From positions 269,501 to 333,500 of the forward strand of contig CAUJNA010003791.1 of assembly GCA_963377175.1 (NCBI GenBank): a DNA stretch of 64,000 nt. Direction: 5' to 3'. Each line of letters begins with the position of its first letter. The first letter of the stretch is position 1. Source of the DNA: Effrenium voratum. Its lineage: Eukaryota > Sar > Dinophyceae > Suessiales > Symbiodiniaceae. A model generated the notes under the pieces. That model made no database searches, was not told where the DNA came from, and worked only from the letters and a program-made list of their open reading frames with translations. Shown here in pieces: positions 22,973 to 34,665 of this stretch. The translations under genes were made by a program, and so were the position numbers.

Positions 22973-24484
22973 GTATATATATATATATATATGGGTTTGT
23001 GTTTTTTCCCCGTGTTAGTTCTTTAGTCTTTGTGGGAGATGGGGCTTGGGCGAGTTATACTCCCGAATTATACCCCGAATTATACTCCCGAGTTATATTC
23101 CGAATTATATCTTTTAAAAAAATACAAAAAAAAGAATTTGTAAGAATTGTGGTATTTGTATGTGATTTATGGATAGTTGGAAGTTATAGGGGGTTTAACT
23201 TTAAGTGAAGAAGGTGGTTTTGTTAAGAAATAGTGTTAGAGAGCTTGAACTCTGGTTTATTTGTGGTTTTTGGATTAATTTTTGAGTTTGCGATGCTTGT
23301 ATGGTTGGGCTTTGATATTATGGGGCTAAGTATGGTGGACATATCTACTTATATTTATTGGTGAATTGTGGGGGGAGTATTTTGATTGAAGTGATGTTTT
23401 TTGACATTCGGTTATTCACTTTGGTTTCGGCTTTTGGATGGAGTTATAGAGCAATCTTATGGATGTTTTGGTATTAGAGTTGTTTGTAGTATTCGTGGTG
23501 TTGTGATAGGGGGGTGTAATTTGACGTAAGACGTTGGGACTTGTAGGGCGCTGTGGCGGGGGGTGTTGCTGCTGAGCTTGAAATTTGGAGCTTGCTTCTT
23601 GCAGTCTGTCCGACGCGGTGGAAACAGCTGTCTGTCTTGGGCCACTATCGCAATGAAACACAAGCTGTCTTTGTGCTCCTGCGGTACTCTTGGTGTCTTT
23701 CCGGTCGAAAAAAATCTGTCCCCCGATTCATACCCCCGATTCATACCCGATTCATACCCCGATTCATACCCTTCTGTTGCCATTTGCAGCCAAGAGCCTC
23801 TTGCGCTCTGGGCAGTACTAGCGAAGCTATGTCGCCCAAGACACAAAACTCAAAGAGAAGTGCTGCAGGAATCAGCTCGCGGCTCTTTTCGCAGAAGTTC
23901 GCTAGAAGTTGGGTTCGGCAGGCTTACTGCGATATATCAAGCGCGACACGGCACACCACCTGTGAGAGGCCCATTAGCCTCTGCGCGGCTGCCGTTTGAG
24001 GATGTCACGCTGTTTTGCCCTCACGCTGGTTCGCGACTGGTACGGGTGGTGGGCCTGACTGGGCAGCGGCGCTTCCCCTTTCGCAACGCTTTCTTGGGTC
24101 TGTGAGCACGCGGGTCGCTTGCGGAGGTGGTCATGACGTTCGCCTCAGGCAGTGGCTCTGCGCCTTCCCTAGCGTAGCAGCTTTCGCTAACCCACTCACG
24201 CAGAGTGGCAGCTGTCTAGTTCAGGCCACTCACAAGCGCCCCAGGCTGGCTTGTAGCAACTAAGCGGTCCAAATTCTCACGGCTATCCAGTTGCCAGCGC
24301 ACGGGAGCTTTGCAGTGTCCAAAGCCACAAAGCAAGAGTTGAGAGGCGCGCGAGCCATACCCCGAATCATACCCCCGAGCCATACCCCGAACCATACTTG
24401 CGATTCATACCCCTTATACCAACCTCCCGGCACGGCCACGTTAAAAAAACACATACCCATATATATATATATATATATATATAT
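22973..24484. mobile_element. 1.5-kb GC-richer insert bounded by inverted repeats
   Basis: At the left an AT dinucleotide run is followed by GGGTTTGTGTTTTTT (22,993-23,007). At the right the complement, GGGTATGTGTTTTTTT followed outward by an AT run, occupies 24,442-24,484. Inside, a CCCCGAATCATAC-type motif recurs in three clusters (23,055-23,110, 23,718-23,775, 24,356-24,420), all in one orientation. No clear protein is encoded; the frame at 23,880-24,105 (+) has some codon bias but no recognised motif. Confidence 0.5.
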
Positions 24485-27400
24485 TTGGGTGGATTTAAAT
24501 GGGTTTAAAAATTTAGATAATTTTCCGGATATATTTTGGAGATTTTTTTGGATAATTTTAAGAATATAAAATTATGTTTTATAGATGTATATTTTTCAAT
24601 AAATTATATATATTTATATTTTTGTATAAGTTTGAGGATTTAAAAATTTGGGTTTGTTGTTTAGCTTATGAATTTAGTGGATAGATTTCGAATATGTTTA
24701 AGTTATTTGGAATTATTCGAAAATTATTTGGAAATTTGTTGGAAATTATTCGGAATTTATTTAAAGAATTATTTGGAAAGAAATATTTTTATGGAAGGGG
24801 GAATAATATATATCTTAAACAAATATAGGAATATGTTTTTAATAATTCTTTAGATTTGATGAATATTTATTTGTTTAATTATTTATTTCGCATTTTGTTT
24901 ATTTTGGAAATTATTTTTTGGTTTATTGGTGGTGATTTGATTTTTTGATATTTTTTAATATATTTTTGAATTTGAAAAAAATAAAATGCTATTTATTGAT
25001 GTTTTCCTATTTTTTATTATATAAATATATATATTGAAGACATTTATTATAATAATTAGAATGAATTAATATATTTAAAAAATAATTTAATTAAATATTT
25101 AATAAACTTATATATTATATTATAATATGATGATAATTACTAATTTTAGCATCTATGCTAAATGCTTACTTATAATAAACGACCAAATAATAAATAAATA
25201 ATCCGTTCGCTAAATAAAAATTGGGTAAAAGAACGATCTATATAGCAAATTTAAAATGTATGGCTACTAGCTGAAGACCTGTGATATTCGTGTATCCAGA
25301 GCAAATTAGAAGCGCACCGCCATATTCAATATTATAATATATATATATATATATTAATTATTTCAATATTATATATATATCATAAATATACCCATTAATA
25401 AAGCATTCGTTATAATCACATACCATGTGACAAAATAGAATAATTCATGCTAACTAAATACTTTACACACTTGTATAATTAATTAATGATAAATATGCCG
25501 GTATTACATAATGGACGAATTAAATATATACTCATATATATATGCCACAATTATACACTATGTCATCAAGTGATAACCACATCCGAAAACAAAATTCTTA
25601 CCTCAATCATAAACCATATAAATAGAATACTACTTATATTCACATCGCGTAGCAAATGACAAAGTTAAATATTTGCCGCATTTACGTATTATGTTACAAA
25701 CGATATGCTTACGCCCCAACTAAACACCCATTAGAATCATTTATTATGCAAAAAAAGGCATTAATACCGGCCAATTGAGCGCTAATTAGAGCCGAATACA
25801 ACAAAACAAATAAATAAATATATTTGTCAACTATCCACCGACCATACTTATAAAACCATATAGCAAATTACAAATATTTAGGCTAATTGAACAACCGCCA
25901 TACCAATACATTGAATAACAAATGAGCAACGTATACCAGCGACAAACACAATAACAAGTGCTATCAGGAAAATCTTGCCAGCGTAGATAAACGAAACCGG
26001 TAAAAAAGGCCCGGAACCATTAAAGAAATTGTTAGGTAAGGGCCCGGAATTGTTAGATAGGGGCCCGGAATTGTAAGTAAGGGTCCGGAATCGTCGGAAT
26101 CCCGAAATATGATTCGAGTCCCGAAGCCGAAAAATGTGTTTCGAATTCCGAATCGTAAATCCCGAATTCCGAATTCAAAAAATCTCATATGCTAAAAACG
26201 CGATTTGTGTCTTGAATCCCGATATAATTCGGATCTAGTTATTATTTAATTGCTATATATCCTGAATATAATTCTATGAGCAATATAATTCTATGAATAA
26301 AGAAATAAAGACAAACCAAAAAAAAACCCAGGGCTTCCAATATTTTTAATATCAAGAATTAATTTGGTTTCTATTATAGCAGGGTCATAGAATTTGGTTC
26401 CAAGAATCGTTAGCGTCCCGAAATTAGTGATTATTCGTTGCCAATTACGTATTTTGAAATCTATATTGTTGATTAAGATTTATCTTGCAAGCTAAATCCT
26501 AATATTTATGGTCGATGCTTGATGATGTATTTTAACCCTCGAAATTATCTATATATATATAATATATATTTATGTGGTTATATATTATATTTCTCTCTTT
26601 TTAAGATTTATTAGTTTATTTCGATTTATGAACCATTATTAGGTTTTTCTAATATATATATATATTATAAGATATATATATATATATATTAATAATTAAA
26701 ATAATCATATTAGTATATATATATATATGTTAAAAAATATATAAATTGAATTTTAATAAACAAAATTCATATTTAATAATAAAAAATAATCTTAATATTA
26801 TAATTCATTTAATATTGAAAACAATATAAATATATTATAAATTATATAATTATATTTAAACATATTATAATAATCTAATTTAAAATATATATATATTATT
26901 TATCTAAAATATATTAATTTATATTTATATATAAATGTTTAAATTAAAAACAAATATATATTAAATATTATTAAAACAAACAAATAAATAATATATATTT
27001 ATATAGATATTATATATATATTATATTATATAAATATTTTAGCTATAACCATTGTCTATTATATTAGCAATACAACAAACTGTCTCTCTCTCTTTCCTAT
27101 TTCCATCATAAAAATACGGGTAATCTCCCATATTCCCCTATAAAATATATAAAATATCTATTTTACAAATCTCCCATCCCCCTCATTGCCATATAACATA
27201 GACAAAAATAGAGGCGTGAACGCTATGGGAGCTGTGTTTTTAGAGGCAAAATGCCTCATCTATATAGTTTCAACAATATATTATTTGATTCTTCAAATTA
27301 TATAAGTATTGGGATTAAAAAAGAAATAGATTCTATAAATCACTATATTGAATTATAATCAATTAATAGAAATGAATAAATAATATTTAAATATATCTTA

Positions 27401-27540
27401 AGATCTCGATATTAAAGAAAAAACAGATTTATATAATAGAATATGTTAATGTCATTAATAATATTTTGAAAATGTTCAATGTCCACCATCATAATATTGG
27501 CCAAATAAGCCCCATGCTCAGTAGTATATCCAAAAATTTA
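24485..27540. other. AT-rich sequence without genes
   Basis: Long A/T stretches with many TATATA runs and short inverted repeats. No open frame with a believable protein, no tRNA and no recognisable organelle gene (cox1, cob, cox3) was seen. Confidence 0.6.
25985..26180. repeat. Degenerate GGGCCCGGAATTGTTAG repeat
   Basis: About four units of 20-25 bp containing GGCCCGGAATTGT, then a trail of CCCGAATTCCGAA motifs. This is a GC-rich patch inside the AT-rich island. Confidence 0.8.
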
Positions 27541-27879
27541 ATAATAAAAAGACTTGAATCATGCACGAAAAGGGCGCTTTAGCCTCCGCATTCGTATAAC
27601 ACCGAAAATCGCTTACGAGTACTATAGACAAACTTAGGCAAGTAGTCAAAATCCTTATTCTCATCAATGTATTTGTTATAAATGCGGCAAAAATACATAA
27701 CCTTGTAAGTGTGGAAAATTCAGGGTTCGGGTATATTAATAAAACCTATTCCGCAAACGAGGAATTAATATCCCAGAAAAACACAAATCGACGAACATGG
27801 AAGAGGTTATATATACAAATCTTATTATGTTTCTAAATGTGTTATTTATCCATTGCCTAGCATTTAACCTGCTCAATTT

Positions 27880-28600
27880 TCTTCTCCTTCTTTATGATTA
27901 GCATGAATGCATAGCAACGATCAAGAACAAAATCATCGACAATCTTAAAGATAGTGTATCACGATTTCGTTACTCTCCATTTAAGAAAATTATGTATAAT
28001 CGTAAAACAAATATTCTTATCCCTCTTATATGATTTACTAACATATTTCCCTATAGATATATTACCGCCAAAACGCTTAGGTAAAAAGACATGTTTATAT
28101 AACAATATTAAATATATTTTTAATATACTATCAAATAATAACTCTTCGATAACGATGGTCTAATAAAAATCCTAATTATTCAATTCGAATAATATTATAC
28201 AATAAAGGATTATATCTATATAGGCCTGCCTAAAACGCACATATGCGGTTTCGAAAATCTCTTTATAACAATATTAGGCCGTTCGACTAGGCCTTGCAAA
28301 GCAAAACTCCAAAGTGGAGTAATATTTCAGGTATTCAAGCGTAAAGTAGATCTTGTTATTATTAAGAAAAATGTCGTCTATATATCGTCCTTGTGTATAA
28401 TATTCATCTTCTAGTAATCCATGATATAGAAATTTGGTCTATATGCCCGACGACAACTCTCGTTTTCTCCAAACAAAAATATATTCGGGATTGTTTAGGC
28501 CATAAACAAAGGCATCGATTTCATAAAACATAAAGAAAGCATCGTTCCTATATAAACATTTCTTAATCTATAATATATAGATTTATTTCGATTATAAACC
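27880..28600 (-). pseudogene. Decayed open frames with an RT-like YIDD motif
   Basis: On the - strand, one frame from about 28,560 reads FFMFYEIDAFVYGLNNPEYI, then FVWRKRELSSGI, a stop, LYHGLLEDEYYTQGRYIDDI and FLNNNKIYFTLEYLKYY. Further down another frame reads HVFLPKRFGGNISIGKYVSK and DKNICFTIIHNFLKWRV. Y-I-D-D flanked by hydrophobic residues is the form of reverse transcriptase motif C, but no other RT motif was identified. Stops interrupt every frame. It may be an AT-mutated remnant of a transposable element or a chance reading. Confidence 0.25.
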
Positions 28601-29540
28601 GATAACACCCATGTAATTCGTATAAACAAAACAAAACTCAGCCTAATCGCTAAATAAAAGAATATAAAGAACGAATCAGAGAGGTACGCCATAGCCAAAA
28701 TAATTAACAAAATAACGATCGAAATATCATTCTTTTATATAAAACATCCTTTCTAGACCTTTGGAGCAAAAAAATATTATTCAGAGTCATCATAAACAAT
28801 ATGTTTTCGGAAATACATTCCCAAAACATCAGTCATAACATACCATCACCAAGACAAAATACAATTCCACACAAAGAAACGACTAAACACACCTCCTGAA
28901 ATTAACTCTTAAAACCTCCACCGATTGAATAATCATCCGGAATATCTTCCATTGTAGGCATAACATCACCGTATGCTTCGACACGACATTATCCATGTTC
29001 AAAGGGGGCGTAAGGTTCGAGATCTCGAGTCAAGAAGCAGCTAAGTTATAAACGAAGAAAATATATCATGGATTCTTATTTAATAAAAATATATTCAAAA
29101 CTAATAGATAAATTAGCGCCTTTTTGAAGAAATGCATCCATCATCAGAATATTCGATCTAAAAAAGCGGTGTTTTTGGTTTAATTGTTTTTTTGAATTTT
29201 AAAATAAACATTCATTTCTTTTTTTAATTGTTTAGCCTAAACCAAATTACTCTAAATCCTTTAAATCACGCCGGAACCTCCGACGAACCTTACCCTGCCA
29301 AACCACCCTAGAACCTTCCTTATATTTTATGCCTGGCCTACACAGCCCATCTAGCCTACACAACCCATCCCATAATCACAAACACCTTCTTTAAACCTTA
29401 CACCCCGGGAATTTCCTCCGAAACCCATCCCGCCAAAACCTCCGAAATATTCCTTAAACCTTACACCTAACCTACACCAGACCCACCCACCCCACCCACC
29501 CACCCAAACACACAAGCACTCGCGCACACGCGCACACGCG

Positions 29541-29676
29541 CACACTCACACACCCACACGCGCACACACGTTCATACATGCACCTCAGAACACGTCTTTC
29601 TTTTCTTGCACACTCACACACCCACACGCGCACACACGTTCATACATGCACCTCAGAACACGTCTTTCTTTTCTTG
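29541..29676. repeat. Exact 68-bp tandem duplication
   Basis: 29,541-29,608 is repeated at 29,609-29,676 without visible change. The unit holds a CA/CG-rich start and a TCTTTCTTTTCTTG end. Identity suggests a recent event. Confidence 0.9.
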
Positions 29677-29868
29677 GAACTTGATGGGATAGTCTTCAAT
29701 CCTACAAGGGTTACGACTGCCATTTTGGTTCTTGACCGTGTCTATAACAATATCGTAAATTTCCCTTATGGCTTCCTTTTTGGGCAGCTGCAGAATTGTT
29801 CCATATTGGTAGTTAGACATAGATGGCAAACCACATAAATTCGATGTTAACCATTTGCACAAAAGCAT
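29677..29868 (-). CDS. Possible exon inside the AT-rich island
   Basis: The - strand frame reads NYQYGTILQLPKKEAIREIY, then DIVIDTVKNQNGSRNPCRIE and DYPIKFQEKKDVF, ending in the tandem duplication. It looks protein-like (amphipathic, few rare residues), but codon bias is A/T-rich, unlike the exons outside the island. No family recognised. Confidence 0.25.
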
Positions 29869-29900
29869 TTGTCCATAAAAGAGTCAACATAATTATAGCG

Positions 29901-30180
29901 AGTGGGGTGGGTGGGGTGGGTAGGTGGGGTGGGGGGGGTGGGTGGGGTGGGTGGGGTGGGTAGGTGGGTGGGGTTGGTGGGGTGGGTGGGTGGGGTTGGT
30001 GGGGTGGGTGGGTGGGGTGGGTGGGGTGGGAATTGGGGGGGTGGGGTAGGGCGGTGGGGGGGGGCGGAGCGGGGCGGGGCGGGGCGGGGAGGGGTGGGGT
30101 AGGATGGGGTAAAGTAGGGTGAGCGGGGTGGGCGAGGTAGGGTAGGGTAACGTAGGTGGGTAGAATGGGAAAGATAGGGT
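29901..30180. repeat. G-rich GGTGGGGTGGGT minisatellite
   Basis: About 280 bp of GGTGGGG/GGTGGGT units, then GGGGCGG and GGGTAGG variants. It has dense runs of three or more Gs, so G-quadruplexes could form on the + strand. C-rich CCACCC sequence at 29,480-29,510 could pair with it. Confidence 0.9.
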
Positions 30181-31335
30181 GGATAGGTGTCTACCTACAC
30201 CAAATCACCCCCTCGTTTAATCCGCACCAAACTACCTAACACTACCAACTTCCGATTTTTTTTTAAATCTTACACCTTGCCTATATCACCTCGAAACCTT
30301 CAAAATCTTCCTTAAATCTTACACCTGGCCTACACCTCGCAATCTCCAAAATCCTTAAACCTAGTCCGCACCAAAATCTTATAAACCATTCCATAACCAA
30401 TACCAAACCCCCCAAAATTCCCCCAAACCTTATCTAAAACCTTTAAAAACAATACCTCAAATAATATCCCAATAATACACAATATTTTTTTCAAAACCCG
30501 CACTATCCCATAATCCTTCTATAATCTTGTACAACCCTAATAAAACCTCCTAATAAAATAAAATCTCAATAAAGCCCCAATTAAATCCCTAATAACCCCC
30601 CCCAATACAATCCTAATCAAATTCCTTCAACATCATGCTTTTATAATTATTTCCTCGAATTTAATTTAACATTAAATATATAAATGTTATTCCTATAATA
30701 AAATTATATAACATCATAATATATTGTTCTATATATATAAATATATCCTTTCCTATAAACCTCAAATGATAAAATTGTAAAACATCCATAACATCCATAT
30801 TTCCTTCCTATTCATTCCTAAAAAATCCCATACAAAACAAACATCAACCATAACCATATTTTACATATATATATATATAAACAAAATACAAAACTAAAAT
30901 CATATATACATATTACTTCCAAAACCAAACTCCAAAATCGTTCCATCAATTTTATCAAATGTCCGTAAGGATTACATGTTTTAAATATTTTCTTCAGTTA
31001 AGTGCCGTACCACGGAAATTCAATTGTAAATTTTGATTACACTGAAACATATTCATTCAATGAACCTAGTATATGCTAGTAGTACCTTTCCGGAGCTTGG
31101 CACTGCAGATTCGCTGATCTAGCTCCTTTCAAAATCTCCGTGCATAAGCCTGGCATATCTTAAGGAAATACTGCTCCGGCAACGTGTTGTTGTTTTGGAA
31201 CTATATTTGTTCAATTGTCTTTTTAAAGATCTATCATTGAGATGATCCTTTTTTAATCTCAAACAATGCCGGAATTCGACAATCAGCATGCGCAGGTCAG
31301 GTGATTTGCGTTTGCAAATCCATTGGACCTCAAAC

Positions 31336-31487
31336 TCAGGTTCGCCGTTTGATTGCCAGTTCCATTTGAAGCTGCCCAATTTCAGCATGTGCCTCAGCGC
31401 GGCTGTCACATCTGTGAATTTGTTCGTGTTGCTGCGCATGACAAGACAGCGCCTCCTGCAACTGGCTTTCCAGCATTTCGACCTCAG
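31336..31487 (-). CDS. Probable terminal exon of the coiled-coil gene
   Basis: From 31,487 down the frame reads EVEMLESQLQEALSCHAQQH, then EQIHRCDSRAEAHAEIGQLQ and MELAIKRRT, stopping at TGA (31,336-31,338). Leucine and isoleucine spacing gives heptads, as in the exons at 34-42 kb. Acceptor ATGGAAG. One or more exons may lie between this and 34,372, so the link to the phased model is inferred from style and orientation. Confidence 0.45.
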
Positions 31488-31990
31488 CTTCCATAAGTAC
31501 GTTCCTTGTCCAATATTAATAAATCGATGGATCACCTGGTCAGTACAAGCATCAGGTCAACTCGGTGATCAAGAATCGCAAATTTGCAGTCCTGCCAGTC
31601 CACTGGGAAGCTTCTGAGAACAAGGCCGTGGCTTCGGCTTTCCTCAGCGAGACTGCAGCTGTTTTTGTTTTGCATGGCGTTTGTGGCAAAAAAAACTGAA
31701 GCCACCTAAACAAACATATTGTCCATGTGCATGCAGAAACTTCAAAACCATCTGGAGCACTTCCTGTTGGCAATCAAGCGTATCCTAGCGCATCCCGCTT
31801 TTGGGCCAAGTGTCTTCAACTGAGCACAAACTTTGCCGCTGCTGCCCTCGAGTTCGGTGGCCCTGCTGGCCCAGCCTTGCAGTCAGGAGCTATCCAGCTA
31901 CAGAGCACCAAGTGAACCAAAACAAGCGGCATGCGGAGGGGTTCGGCTCATGCACAGCTGTCACCAAAGGACAATCTAATGCATGCATGG

Positions 31991-32090
31991 GTGAGTCATC
32001 ACACTCATTACACCGATGCATAAGCTTGATTGGCATGAGTCATCATGACACTGATGCTACATCATCAATGAGCTTGATTGGCCCACATGG
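31991..32090. repeat. Two-copy tandem repeat, about 46-bp period
   Basis: TGAGTCATCA and AGCTTGATTGGC occur twice in the same order with small changes between. Confidence 0.7.
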
Positions 32091-32137
32091 AATAAGCTCA
32101 GGTGATATCCCCGACAACGCCCGTATGGGTTCTGCAG

Positions 32138-32235
32138 CTCGCTGAACCCTCGCGGAACCCTCCTCGGCGTGCATCTTCGGAACCCTTGCGCAACCCTCGT
32201 GGAACCCTCGCGGAACCCTTGCGGAACCTCCCCTC
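32138..32235. repeat. GGAACCCTCGC tandem motif
   Basis: Seven or so copies of GGAACCCTYGC, many with an 11-12 bp period. It resembles the GCGGAAG clusters near 2.5 kb in base content and spacing. Confidence 0.75.
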
Positions 32236-33079
32236 AGAGCCGCCTTCAGCTGTTGGGGAAAACGACAACACCGGCTGCATACACCGTGCATTTCTAGCCT
32301 TTGGAAGCTCTGCAAACACATGCTTATACGCGTAATAATTGCCAAAGACGGCAAGGCAAAAGCATCCTGAGCCGCCCACGTGCAGCTTCCTTCTGGCGTT
32401 CATCTTCATGCACTTGGGCCTAAAGAGCAAAGGGACTCATTGTAATAATTATTGCTGCGATTGACCTGCATCGAAGCTCCCTGATTGCCTGGACCTCCCA
32501 GCCAAATGGGTATGTGAATAGATCAAACCAATTCATTTTGATAATCCCTTTTGACTCCTTCACATGCAGCCAACGTGTCCTCACATCGGAAATTCTACGC
32601 GCATAATTGCCTTCGCCTCTGAGTGCCGAACCTCTGTCATCTGCATCTCCAGTCTCTCGACCTGCGGTCTGAGGGAGGAATGCTCCTCCTGCCCCCAACA
32701 TTATCATGTGCAATGTTTCCCATTTAGTGGAAACTGTAATGTTTTTAGTGGTTTCCCCAATGGTCATCCCGTGTACAGGAGCTTTTGATCAACCCCCAAA
32801 TGTTGCATCAGATTGAGGCCCCAGCATTTGCCTTGGCTTTCCTCAGCGTGAATGCTTCACCTGTGATCCTAGTCTGACAATGAAGGCTCCACATCGGCGA
32901 GCCAAGGCTCTGCAGCTCAGCGCGGGCTCCGTCCAACTCCCCCTCCAGTTCTGCAACTCTCGTGGTGCAGCCTTGACTCAACCCCGTCGACACGAGAAGC
33001 GTGGAAGAGGTAACACATCAAGATAGGAATGCCACCAACCGGACTCAGAAACTCTCTCAAGAGACCACCACCGCCTTGT

Positions 33080-33665
33080 GGGGGAAGAGGGTCCCCCCCA
33101 ATATTTCATTTTCTGACCTCCCCCCCACTTCCATTTTGTCCCGGGCCGAGGGGGGGTTAATTGCGGGGGGGGGGGGAGGTTGAGGGATTGCCTCCCCCTA
33201 ACCAAATTTCATGGGGCTACTGTGCGCCCCTTTCACACCCATAAAATGAAATTTAAGGAGGGGGAGGTTGTTCTACCTGAATGTGCATCTCTCCCGTCTG
33301 AAATGGAGCACCGGGCGCCTAAAAATGGAACACTGAGAGGGATGAGGTGGATTTTCCTTGACGGGATGCAGGAAATACACCTCCCCCCCAACTTCCACAC
33401 CGTCTTTTAAATGGAAAGGAGGGGGGGGAGGTGTTTTATCTATAGAAAATGCTACAATCGGCAGTCTGCAAGAGCAATCGGAAAATGAGGGGAGGTAGCC
33501 CCCTGACACGAAATTGGAAGAAGCACCTCCCCCAGATTTCTTTCTCCAATTTCCACCAAAGCGGGATTCCACGCCGCACCCCCCCCATGCCAGAAAAAAT
33601 GGAGACAAATTCCTACCTCCCCCCCCCCCCCTCATATTCCATTTTCGAGGTGGGGGTCTCAAGAG
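33080..33665. repeat. Cluster of poly-C/poly-G runs with ATTTC motifs
   Basis: Eight or more segments combine CCTCCCCCC, or its complement, with nearby ATTTCATTTT, ATTTCC or AAATGGAAA. Segments occur in both orientations. G or C runs reach 13. Confidence 0.8.
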
Positions 33666-33973
33666 AAAGTGGTGATTTGGTCGCGGGATCAAGACATGGT
33701 TTGAGTATGTTTGAGTGGCTTTACTTTGTCATTTGTCTCAGCATTGCGTGCTGGCCTTTGCACCTTTTCCTTCCTATCTTAGACAGCCCCCTCACACCAT
33801 CAAGGTGACAATCAAGAGGCGGATGGACTCTTGCTGACGCTCTCGATCCAAACGTCGGGCCTGGCAAACTGTATCTGCCAATGCGTGCATCCATGGCCAG
33901 AATTAACTTCCATTTGCTCGACAGTCTCCAGCCAACAACTTGCCAAGCAGATCCCACAACGCACACGTGAATC

Positions 33974-34104
33974 ATGAGTCACAATCAAAACCCGGTATTA
34001 AATTGGTCTACCCAAAACTACACAAAGAACTTGAAAAAGGCGGGTGCGCAAATTTGTGGTTGGGACTATCCCCTTCATCTACCCGGGGTTTTGATCGTGG
34101 CTCA
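33974..34104 (-). mobile_element. Short inverted-repeat element, family 2, copy 3
   Basis: 131 bp, inverted relative to copies 1 and 2. Ends TGAGTCACAATCAAAACCCG and GGTTTTGATCGTGGCTCA. Interior segments (GTAGATGAAGG, CCGCCTT) align with the other copies when reversed. Confidence 0.8.
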
Positions 34105-34371
34105 TGCCAGGCCTCTTGCTGTTGCAGCCTCTTTTCCTCTTTTTCAACCTAAGGGCGATGCCATGCCCTGTGACCAATGCAAGCGCATGGGCACTTGACA
34201 TTGACGAAATTACTACGGCTCATTGTCTGGGTATCGAGGGAACCACCCTCCCATGTCTTGCAGCACTGGCAATCTTGGGAACACTTTCCAAACGTTGGCA
34301 ATGAGGAGGAGCTTGTTCAAAAAAAATAGTGGCCGTGTTTGGAAGCTGCTCCTTGTTCAAACAGCCCAGTG

Positions 34372-34438
34372 GCATCCCACTCCTCCTGCAGCTTCTGAAT
34401 CTTAGCATGCAACTCCGCCTCCCTCACTTCTTTCGCAG
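34372..34438 (-). CDS. Coiled-coil gene, exon
   Basis: Frame reads AKEVREAELHAKIQKLQEEW, then DATGL. Acceptor GGCTCTAG|C gives the 2-base start needed after the exon at 34,666. The 3' end is approximate. Heptad pattern with L/I at core positions. Confidence 0.5.
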
Positions 34439-34665
34439 CTAGAGCCAACCTGAGATGGCAACAAAAGCGTGTTGATTGGCAGCCTCTTTCATCTGAGCCA
34501 TAGCACATCCCTGCTTCCTGATCAACGAGAAGCAATTTCGGAATTTGCCATGTTCAAGAAAGCTCAGGCGGTTTTCTTGTACACAAAAAACAATTACGCA
34601 TGTTAAGTACTCACGCACCTACGTTGTGGTGAAGTGCCATCACAGCAGGTTCTGCCATGTACAGC

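Larger units (their letters stand above)
22836..30960. other. AT-rich island between convergent gene blocks
   Basis: Base composition drops abruptly to mostly A/T, with a GC-richer insert at about 22.99-24.46 kb and C-rich or G-rich parts after 29.2 kb. No called exon with normal codon bias lies inside it. It separates the stop of the last + strand gene (22,798) from the stop of the last - strand gene (31,336). Confidence 0.85.

Noticed and set aside
22836..30960. Mitochondrial or plastid DNA insert
   Set aside because: No cox1, cob, cox3, rRNA fragment or plastid minicircle gene could be read. A/T content alone is not enough.
31119..31535. 138-codon - strand frame starting MIHRFINIGQGTYLW
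   Set aside because: It overlaps the better coiled-coil frame at 31,336-31,487, which has proper heptads and codon bias.
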